In this document: positions 55,357-64,000 of the stretch, one piece after another
Position numbering within the stretch: the first letter of the stretch is position 1
Layout: each line of letters opens with the position of its first letter
From: Anthostomella pinea
Taxonomy: Eukaryota > Ascomycota > Sordariomycetes > Xylariales > Xylariaceae
Reading direction: 5' to 3'
NCBI GenBank assembly: GCA_963556695.1
Contig: CAUWAG010000003.1
Location: forward strand, 5,518,001 to 5,582,000
Length of the DNA stretch: 64,000 bases
Made by a program: the position numbers and the translations under genes
The notes under the pieces: generated by a model
Told to the model about the DNA's origin: nothing
The model's database searches: none
The model's input: the letters and a program-made list of their open reading frames with translations, nothing else

Positions 55357-55872
55357 CTACCAAGCGAATCCCAAAGGCATCATCATCGGACGGTCACGCC
55401 CGGCATTTTTGCCCGCCAGATACACGACTGCCCAGGCCATCAGGAACATCAACCCCAAAAAGCCGACGAAGAAGACCGTACCGCCCGCGGCGCACGCGTG
55501 CAGGCCGGCGAGGATGCGCGCGAGGATGGAGCGGCGGCCGCCGGGAAGCTCGGGCGGCGGGAAGGTGCTGTAGCGTTCATGGGCGGCTTGCTGTTGGTGC
55601 CAGGTTAGCAGAGCGGCGCTGGCGCTGGTGCTGGCGGGACTGTTGCGGTGGGGTTCGGCTTCGTCGATGGTGAGGTCGTGGGCTTCTTGGTCCTGGGGTG
55701 TTGTTAGTGATTGCTGTTGCTGTTTATTCGTTTGTGGTCTGGTCTTCTTGGGGGAGGGAAGGGGAGAGAAAGGAAGGCTTACGGCCGTGGCTGGCGTGTC
55801 GTACGCGTAGTCTCTTGGTATGATGATACTTCTAAAAGGAGCTATTCCAAGGGGGGGTGCTGGGCTGGCCAT
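55357..55872 (-). CDS. Small single-pass membrane protein, unknown function
   Basis: Two exons, 55872-55783 and 55692-55357. A 90-bp intron (GTAAGC, CACTAAC branch site, CCCAG) is in frame and stop-free, so the unspliced reading is also open; the spliced product is 141 aa. The N-terminus is MASPAPPLGIAPF; the middle is Ser/Ala/Gln-rich. One strong membrane span lies near the C-terminus (GGTVFFVGFLGLMFLMAWAV), followed by a short basic tail. I do not recognise the family. Confidence 0.65.
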   Translation of the reverse strand: MASPAPPLGIAPFRSIIIPRDYAYDTPATAVSLPFSPLPSPKKTRPQTNKQQQQSLTTPQDQEAHDLTIDEAEPHRNSPASTSASAALLTWHQQQAAHERYSTFPPPELPGGRRSILARILAGLHACAAGGTVFFVGFLGLMFLMAWAVVYLAGKNAGRDRPMMMPLGFAW

Positions 55873-57198
55873 TTTTTCTTGACTGTGACAGATATAATAT
55901 GGCCTGGAAGGAAAAAAAGGGGAGAGGTGATGGGTTGGTATTGCTGAGAGTGTCGTTTTCAAGGTGTAGAGGAAAGAGAAAGGTTGGACTGAGAGGTACT
56001 CTTCTTAATGGCGACATTGTCTATAAAGTTCGTTACTAGCAGACCCAGAACGTGGATCATAACAACTCTAGCGAGAGAACATGAGGGCATTTCCTAAAAG
56101 CATGTGAGAGTTTGCGGCGGACAATTTTCGACACGTCAAAACAGCACTGGTGGACATCCCATCGATTGAGAGAGATTTTGAGGCTTCGGTGGTATGGGAT
56201 CAACCTTAAATCTTCCGCTATAGTTGGTATCTAATCACCTATGTAGGGACTTGAACTCGGCATGGAGCCGGACTGACAGGCCCTTCTCTGCGATTGATAT
56301 AAATCACATGTCTACAAGACCGTTGAGTACTAGTGTCCCCAACCGCGACGGCAACGTCCCTCGACGATGGCAACCGGAAAAGCGTTGGTCTTACTTATTC
56401 GAACCGTGGCAGCACCATTGTGGGCTGGGTGCTGTACCCGAGAGTCAGGACCCCGCGCAGCAGCTTTGAACGACAACATGATCGCGAGTGAAAGTACCTG
56501 CCTGCACTGGAGAAGCGGGAATGGAGGATAACCCGCGTGGACGGGTGTAAGACGCATAAGATTTGTAGTCGAAAGTGAGTGAGAGTACCTGAGTGGCTAT
56601 ATCTCTGGCATCCGGATAGATGGCGGCGTGCTGAGCAGTGCGTATAACGTCAAAGCCAGGAAAATGTGTCATGGCAGTATCGTGTTCAACCTGGTAATGA
56701 GTTCACACTCATTATGATATTGCGCCGTGTAGGTATCTCACACTGTAGTCTGTGCCGAGACGAAGCTCACAGGGGCTGAAGCACCACGCAACACTGGTAA
56801 AGCATCGAAGCAAAGAGTCACGGGACGCGATGACCTCGGTATTGTGTGGTAAGCAACTCAGTATATCCTCGAATGTGTGACATTGAATGGCTTGTAGTGT
56901 TTGCAAATCCCCAGGCTAACGGTCAGGACATGGCGAAGGTTGGAAGGATTTCATCATTATCGTGAAGACGCCACTCGTCCTATGTGGCCGTGGGGCGTCC
57001 TTCACCCAGTACCTCCAACAAACAAACAAACCACGACTATGTCGCGTAATCATCACGCGTAAAGCAAGTGCCCCGAGTGGTATCGTACAAGCTGGAAATA
57101 CTTCAGACGGAACAATAAGAAACATAATGACGCGACAACGGGCTGATGAGTCTGGAGCGCCGGGTGATATCTTCTCCAATGACGCGTCGCGGCCCCCC
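55873..57198. other. Gene-free region
   Basis: Upstream of the small membrane protein and downstream of the basic protein gene. No coding sequence or tRNA recognised. Confidence 0.45.
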
Positions 57199-57673
57199 TC
57201 AGGCGTTCCTGGTCCTGCTGTTCTTGCCGTCGGTTCCGCGCATCTTCTTGGTGCCGGCGGCCTTCTTGCCCGGCTTGCGCGTGATCTTGCCGACCACCTT
57301 CTCGGCGGCACCCTCGATCTTCGCGTGTACGTTAACATCCTGTCTCTAAACCCGTATCGCAAATTTCTAGATGAAGAAGGAAGGGGAACAACAAAGCTTG
57401 TTCTCGAAAGCAAGGCTCAGGGTCTGGTGACGGGATGTTTTTATGTACCTTGTCGCTGAGGTGCGGCTTTCGCTTGTGGTGGTGGGCGGCGGCCATGGGC
57501 GGTTGGCCTCGAGGCTTCTTGACACCGGCGCTGGTGCCTGCTGTCTTCTTGGGCGCGGTGGTGCGCTTGGTAGCCCCAGTGGTGGTTCCGCGCTTTTGGC
57601 GCTCCGGACCAGTGCTAACGGTCATGTGGACGCGTGGCTTGGAGTTGCCGGTGGTGGCACGCGTTGAGGCCAT
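57199..57673 (-). CDS. Small basic Lys/Ala-rich protein
   Basis: Exons 57673-57449 and 57318-57199, with a 130-bp intron (57319-57448) that is the introner-like element; 114 aa. The N-terminus is MASTRATTGNSKPRVH, followed by a Thr/Lys-rich segment. A conserved core spans the junction: HHHKRKPHLSDK, then IEGAAEKVVGKITRKPGKKA and GTKKMRGTDGK. Similar small basic proteins are, as I recall, common in filamentous ascomycetes and have no assigned role; the high charge suggests nucleic-acid binding, which is only an inference. The frame across the intron is phase 0 with AAG|ATC at the acceptor. Confidence 0.78.
57319..57448 (-). mobile_element. Introner-like element, copy B (intron of the small basic protein gene)
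   Basis: 130 bp, the same length as copy A at 22387-22516 and about 86% identical to it by ungapped hand alignment. It has terminal inverted repeats: the 5' end GTACATAAAAACATCC mirrors the 3' GGATGTTAACGTAC. The TTAAC in the 3' repeat doubles as the lariat branch site. Such elements are known in some fungi as near-identical introns in unrelated genes. Confidence 0.8.
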
Positions 57674-58828
57674 ATTGAGGGGTTTATCGCGTGTAATCGA
57701 GGGAATATAAGGATGAATGTGGTAGATGGCGGGGTATGGAGAAAGCGTTGTGTTTTGTTTACAATGCAGCGTGTCTTAAGATTCAAGAAGCAGTTTGTGT
57801 CGATGCTTTGGCCAAAAATCAGTAGCGTCCTTGGGGCTTAATAAGTCGGAATAAGTTGGATATGGGTGAGAAGGTTAGAAATGGCGGCATGTGTCCAACA
57901 ACAACATTCCAAGGGCAGTGTGGATGGATGTCTTCCGCGCAGCAGATCAGCTGGTGGCTATGCGGTACATGAGAAATGATGTCAATCATGACAGGCTACA
58001 GCGCAGGGCCAAGGCGCCCCGAAGACGCCCAGGAACCCCCAAGACGCGCCTACACTGCGGCCAAGAGCCTAACCCCTTTTAGCCTATACTGCCAAGCCTC
58101 AGTGCGGATCTCGTGATCGTCTCGACCAGCCACAGAACGGACTGAGCCTCATTCATTCCATCCCGATTCCCTAGGACACACATGTTGCAGGCGGGCAGAG
58201 CCTCCTCCTCATGATCCTCTTCAGGTCAGGTCCTCCCATCTCAGGTACACACCTTTGAAAGAGCATCAAGTCGCGAGAATATCCGTCTTTCTCGATGTCT
58301 TTTCCAATGTATTTTACAAGTGTCTCGCAAGTCCGCGGGTCAAACCTCGGGTACCTGGTATCCAGAAGTTAATCGATCCGATCCGCCCGAGAAATCGAAC
58401 TCTATGCTCCTCGCCTGAGAATGCGAATTTTACTTGCAGCGATACTCTCTAGTTCCCGGCCCTTTAAACCTTCACACACCGCTGCCAAGATGTTGGACGG
58501 CGAATGTCCTTGGCTCCGGCACGCTCATGCCGGGTTGTACGAGAGAATGGGATATGCTGAGAAGAACCATCGCGACTTAGTGCAGTGTAGTCAAGACGAA
58601 AGCCTCTTGTGGGCCGATTTGCATACACTTGCCAACCCCGCCACCCGACAATGATGATGACGGGATGTTTTCTTGCATCTGCGGTATCAAATACTTAAGT
58701 GTACCAATAGTCCGCGGCTTTCTGTTTGGGAAAAGCTTCTCGTTCCTTGTAACTATCCTACATACCCTACATTCTGATCTTGTCGTGTTACCCATGCCGA
58801 AAAGCTTGGGTCCATCTTCAGTAACACC
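57674..58828. other. Gene-free region; ENA-type ATPase promoter side
   Basis: Divergent intergenic stretch between the small basic protein gene and the cation ATPase gene, so both promoters lie here. No specific sites assigned. Confidence 0.5.
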
Positions 58829-61800
58829 ATGGGCAAGCCAGATCCTCTCGAAGGCCATGTCTCCGGCCAATCGAACAAGCCAATCTCCAAGCCCGCCCAC
58901 AGGCTGACCTTCGAGGATGTCGTCAAGGAGCTGGGCGGCAGCGGCATCGATGGCATCTCAGCTTCCGATGCAGAAAGTCGACTCCAAGAGTTTGGACCCA
59001 ACGAGCTCGACAATGGTCCTGGTGTCAACCCAACTAAGATCCTGATCAAACAGGTCGCCAATGCCATGATGTTGGTTCTGATAATGGCTATGGCAGTATC
59101 ATTCGGAATCAGGTCTTGGATTGAAGGCGGTGTCATTGCTGCCATCATCGCCTTGAATATTGTGATTGGGTAAGTCTATGTCTGGTTCGGGTGGGCGATG
59201 TCTGTCACAAGAACCACTACTAACAAGGGTATACAGCTTTAAGCAGGAGTATTCGGCCGAAAAGACCATGGTAGGTGATAATTTGCGCTTATTATTTGGC
59301 CTTCAGTCGTGTTTCTCACCTCATGACATGTCATCGGGTCGTGTTTATTTCCAATGGTGACTTTGGGCTACTTGACAGCATCTTCATACACGGGCCTGCT
59401 AACTCTGAGCCTTGCTAGGATTCCCTACGCTCGCTGTCCTCGCCGACTTCACACGTTATTCGTGGAGGTCAGAATGAGACTGTACCCACAATCCACGTCG
59501 TACCCGGCGACATGGTCGAGCTGAAGACTGGAGACACAGTCCCAGCCGACATTCGACTCATGGAGGTCATGAACTTTGAGACTGATGAGGCTCTCTTGAC
59601 CGGAGAATCGCTACCCGTCACGAAGGTCGCCGACGAGACACATGCCGAAGATATGGGTCCTGGTGACAGACTGAATATCGCCTACTCTTCCAGCACAGTC
59701 ACCAAAGGCCGAGCAAAAGGTGTCGTGTTTGCTACCGGCATGCACACCGAGATTGGAACCATTGCAGCAGCGCTCAGGGGGAAGAACTCACGGATCAGAG
59801 AACCGAAGAAGACACCCGACGGAAAAGTCAAGCCACATCGTCAAGCCGAAGCCTGGGCAAAGACTTTCGGGGACCTGGTTGGGCATTTCCTCGGTGTCAA
59901 CGTGGGAACACCTCTCCAGCGCAAACTGTCACAGTTAGCTATCGGTTTGTTCTTCATAGCTGTCGTGTTCGCCATCATTGTGCTGGCTGCCAACGATTTC
60001 GCCGACCAGCAAGAAGTCATCATTTACGCTGTTGCCACGGGCCTATCCATGCTGCCGGCGTCATTGATCGTCGTTCTGACAATTACAATGGCTGCCGGTA
60101 CCAAGAGGATGGTCGAGCGTCATGTTATTGTCCGCAAGCTAAACGCACTGGAAGCTCTAGGAGCTGTCACTGACATCTGCTCCGACAAGACCGGCACTCT
60201 GACACAAGGAAAGATGGTTGCTCGGAAGGCTTGGATCCCAGGCCGCGGTACATACTCTGTTGGGGAGAGTGGCGAGCCGTTCAATCCGACGCTGGGTGCC
60301 CTATACCACAGCTCCGATGCGCCAAGGGACGAGCTCTCAGATGACGAGGTTTCGCCTGATCAAGATGATCGGAAATCCAAGGAAGAACTTCTCAAAGACA
60401 ACACCCCACTCTTGGAATTTCTCAAAGTCGCCTCTTTGGCTAACCTTGCAACTGTCTACAAGTCTACCGAGAGTGACGGCTGGACTGCTAGAGGCGACCC
60501 CACCGAGATTGCTATCCAAGTTTTCGCTTCCCGGTTCGACTGGAACAGGCGCGAATTTACTGATGGAGACGATCCGGAATGGAGGCTGATTACAGAATAT
60601 CCGTTTTCGAGTGACGTCAAGAAGATGTCTGTCATCTACCAGCAGAGAGGCAGCGACACCAAATACGCTTTAAGCAAAGGTGCCGTTGAGCGCGTGCTGG
60701 ATGCTTGCATCAACGTTGACCCTGAAGGCAAGGGTCAAACAACCGAACTCACCGACGACATCAAGGAAGGCGTGCTTGCGAATATGGAATCACTGGCCTC
60801 CATCGGACTTCGTGTGCTTGCTCTTGCTTCCAAGCCATACGATGGTCCCACTGGCACCGACGACAACGATCGAGAACAAGTCGAAAGCAATCTGACCCTT
60901 CGCGGCCTCGTTGGACTGTTCGATCCTCCCCGACCAGAATCTAAGAATGCTGTCAAGGACTGCCACCGCGCAGGCATTGGCGTTCATATGCTTACTGGTG
61001 ACCACCCTGGCACGGCTCTCGCCATCGCGAAACAGATCGGTATCGTCCCAGACAGGCTGAGCAATGTCAGCAAAAAGATGGAAGACTGCATGGTTACGAC
61101 TGCATCCCGTTTCGACAAGCTTTCTGACCAAGAAATCGATGATCTCCCCGTACTGCCGCTCGTGATCGCTCGCTGCGCACCGAACACGAAGGTCCGCATG
61201 ATCCAGGCACTTCACCGACGCAAGCAGTTCGCTGCGATGACCGGTGATGGAGTCAATGACTCCCCGTCGCTCAAGCAGTCTGATGTTGGCATTGCCATGG
61301 GTCAGGCAGGGTCAGACGTCGCCAAAGACGCCTCGGATATTATACTTACAGATGACAACTTTGCTTCAATCTTGAACGCTGTTGAGGAAGGCCGCCGAAT
61401 TTTCGACAACATAAAGAAATTTGTGCTGCATCTACTGAGTCAGAACATCGCGCAAGCCTGCACGTTATTAATTGGTCTCGCTTTCAAGGACGACAATGGC
61501 CTGTCTGTCTTTCCACTCTCACCTGTAAGTCCTCAGACTTATGCCGTATCTTTCGATTGAGACACAATACTTACCTTAACTGTTCCTAGGTTGAGATCAT
61601 GTGGATTATCATGGTTACTTCTGGTTTGCCCGACATGGGTCTTGGGCTTGAAATCGCGGCTCCAGATATTCTGTCGCGACCCCCGCAGAATCTCAAGCGT
61701 GGCATCTTTACTACTGAGCTATTGGTAGACATGATGGTCTATGGACTTTGGATGGCGGCACTTTGCTTGTCGGTACGCATTCCCCAGGTCATTGGAAACC

Positions 61801-62522
61801 CCGTACCCGCCCTCACCCTACTCCTCCTTCCTTCCCGCTCTTCGTCCCTTCTAGTGGAAGTCATGTTTCTGCTTTCTATAGACGTGCAATGGAATTGGAA
61901 GGGCTAATTCGATCGACAGTCATTCTCCCTGGTCACATACCGCTGGGGCAACGGTATCGAGGGTACCAACTGCAATGATGCATACTCAGCCGAATGTGAT
62001 ACTGTCTTCAGAGCGCGTGCCACGACGTTCGTCTCCATGACCTGGTTTTCCCTGTTTCTAGCATGGGAGCTTATCAACTTCCGACGCTCGTTCTTCCGCA
62101 TGCAGCTCAAGAGCACAAGGTACTTCACGCAGTGGATGGTCGACGTATGGCGCAACAAGTTCTTGTTCTGGTCGGTACTGTTCGGCTTCGCTTCCGTCTT
62201 TGTCATCCTGTATGTGCCTGTTATCAACACGGTCGTTTTCAAGCACACGGGAATCTCCTGGGAATGGGGCATCGTCATCGTAGAGGCAGTCCTATTCTTC
62301 GGTGGCATTGAGTCGTGGAAGTGGGCCAAACGTGTCTTCTTCCGCCACCGGGCTAGGAAGCAGGGCGGTGGCAGAGCGAGGCGCCTGAGCAATACCGTCT
62401 TTGAGGGTTATCTCGGTATCGAGCCTGGCGAGCACGACACGCACACTTCGAGCGCCTCTCAAGTGGAAGTTGAAGCCCCTTCTGACGAGGAGGAGCGGGC
62501 TGTTGCTGAGAACAGGGTATGA
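58829..62522 (+). CDS. ENA1: ENA-type (type IID) sodium/potassium-exporting P-type ATPase
   Basis: Five exons: 58829-59169, 59237-59270, 59419-61524, 61590-61772 and 61920-62522; introns of 65-148 bp; 1088 aa, matching the family's ~1050-1100. The order is an N-terminal cation-ATPase domain (RLTFEDVVKELGGSGIDGIS), the actuator with LLTGESLPVTK, a membrane-span motif LPASLIVVLTITMAAGTKRM, the phosphorylation site DKTGT with Asp381, the nucleotide-binding region (KGAVERVLDA), the hinge TGDGVNDSPSLKQSDVGIAM, and C-terminal spans with FRARATTFVSMTWFSLFLAW. Type IID pumps export Na+ or K+ at the plasma membrane under salt or alkaline stress. The 34-bp second exon is small but supported by frame (FKQEYSAEKTM). 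Start context is CACCATGGG. Confidence 0.95.
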
Positions 62523-64000
62523 ACGGGCATCATGAGATGGCTCCAGTGAGGAAGTGCTGGTTCGAGAGGAACACGCATGTCGCCTGACGATGACAGGTGT
62601 CTGAGTTGGATTTTGCCAGGCTCGCATCGTGTCTGCACTCACATGAAGCGAGCTGCGAGCATTTTGCGTTGCCAATTGCTATTGTGAAGCGGCACAGCGA
62701 AGTCGAGCGTTCATCAACCCTCATTGTTGGGCCGCGAGACGAAGGCGCCGTGAATGCAGTCGGCACGACTTGGGAGGAGACAGAGAATGATGAACCGTCA
62801 GATACCCCGTCATTGGTAGGAGAACAGTCCATCAGCTGCAGTGGAGGGCACTTAGGTGGTGCTGAGATACTGTCAAGAAAAGAAGCCATGATAGTGATAG
62901 AGATAGAGGCGGGTAGACTTACAGTTCTTGCTGGAGTTTATAATGATCAAATCCTTCAGGTATACAGCTGATGCACAGTGTTTGCAACTTCGAACTCCAT
63001 GCTGACTTCCGCTATAGCAGTCGCCACGTAGCTGCAGTGATCAACATGTACTCTTTGCTAGCTTGGACAGCGGTAGCCCAGGGATCACGACACACTTTTC
63101 TCTAACCAAGTCTCAGAGTCTGTTCGGTCAGTGGAATTCTCTACCGAACTACCAAAACATATGCCTCCTAAGAAATCAGAGCGCCGCCGTATCATACACC
63201 ACACCTCCTGGCCATAGTCCCGTCACCCCCCTTTCCCAACGAAAACAGAGCACATCGGCCCCTGGCCATCCAAAAAAGGTCTGATACTCATCCCCGTCCT
63301 AGAGACTCCTTTTGTCCCCATCACAGACGCGCCGGCAATCTGGGAGGGGGGCTCGACGGAGCGGGGGCCGGGGCCGGGGAGAAGAGCAGGCCGGGGGCTC
63401 CCGACCCCGGCAGGGAAGACCCCGGGGGAGACGTGTCGGGTGCTGGCGTCTGGCCGGACATGGTGGTCTTGATGCAGTTGGGCCGCGGCTGTGGTGAACT
63501 AAGGGTGAGAGGGTAGGTAAGCACTGGTATGTGAAAGGAAGCCAGCCGGAGGTAATACAGTACTCGATTGCTTGAACTCACTTTTGAATTCTTTGGCTTG
63601 CTTGATGCGAGGGGCTTGGGCGCCTGTGAGTGTGATTCTGGCTAGCGTTTATGTGTGCGCGTAATTGATAAATATGTGTGCGTGTGTGTAGGGAAGCATG
63701 TGTTCGTGTGTGTTGAAAAGTGTGTTCGTGTGTGTATGTGTTGAGGAGTGCTGGCTCTTCTCGGTATGTCTTGATCGTGTCTGCTTCAAAGAAAGCCCAT
63801 AGGAAGAGGGAAGCACCCGGGGCTTTATGCGTATTGCCATCGTGGAAATCCGAGTTGGTCATGCTTGAGAGGAAGTCAATGGACATGGAGGTATGACAGC
63901 GCGTGAGGGAATGAAGACAGATTCCGTACGCTATCCTTCCGATGGTCTCGTCACTCAAGCTGGGTGAATGGGTGTGGCCTGGTTTCAACGTGCGTAGAGT
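62523..64000. other. Gene-poor right end of the window
   Basis: No confident gene. A GC-rich stretch at ~63330-63470 encodes, on the minus strand, a 46-codon Pro/Ser/Ala-rich frame starting MSGQTPAPDTSPPG, which may be chance or an exon of a gene outside the window. A TG-rich low-complexity tract (TGTGTGCG, GTGTTCGTGTGTG repeats) covers about 63650-63745. Confidence 0.45.

Noticed and set aside
63649..63988. His/Thr-rich frames at the right edge
   Set aside because: They are translations of TG-rich low-complexity DNA.

Overview
This window is nuclear DNA of a filamentous ascomycete (Pezizomycotina, most likely a Sordariomycete). The evidence is short spliceosomal introns of about 50-160 bp with GTNNGT donors, fungal-specific families (RTC4, RTA1-like, Zn2Cys6, fungal rhodopsin-like, type IID P-ATPase), and AT-rich blocks that look RIP-mutated and hold retroelement debris. 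The species cannot be named from sequence alone. No tRNA, rRNA or CRISPR array was seen.

Layout. 1-3617 (-): 5' two-thirds of a fungal adenylate cyclase, running off the left edge. 6.2-15.3 kb: transposon island, with a Ty1/copia element (7447-13580, minus strand, two 203-bp LTRs) inside older AT-rich degraded DNA. 16.5-30.6 kb: housekeeping genes, namely RTC4-like (-), dynactin p50 (+), molybdopterin synthase small subunit (+), a PSI-domain membrane protein (-), a MOB2-type kinase activator (-), LEO1 of the Paf1 complex (+), and a patatin-family protein lacking both catalytic residues (+). 30.6-35.4 kb has no recognisable gene. 35-48 kb: an orphan gene, a broken SGNH/GDSL esterase, the ribosome biogenesis gene ERB1 (8 exons), a rhodopsin-like membrane protein, and broken amidase and O-methyltransferase genes. 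48.7-62.5 kb: RTA1-like protein, Zn2Cys6 factor, an orphan, an FAH-family hydrolase, two small proteins and an ENA-type cation ATPase.

Most neighbours are functionally unrelated, as is usual in fungi. The stretch from about 43 to 54 kb (rhodopsin-like, amidase relic, methyltransferase relic, RTA1-like, Zn2Cys6 regulator, FAH hydrolase) resembles a decayed accessory or secondary-metabolism locus, but no backbone synthase is present.

The most unusual observation is a pair of 130-bp introns, about 86% identical by hand alignment, in two unrelated genes 35 kb apart (22387-22516 and 57319-57448). They behave like introner-like elements with terminal inverted repeats. In the PSI-domain gene the insertion leaves a 5-nt microexon (22517-22521).
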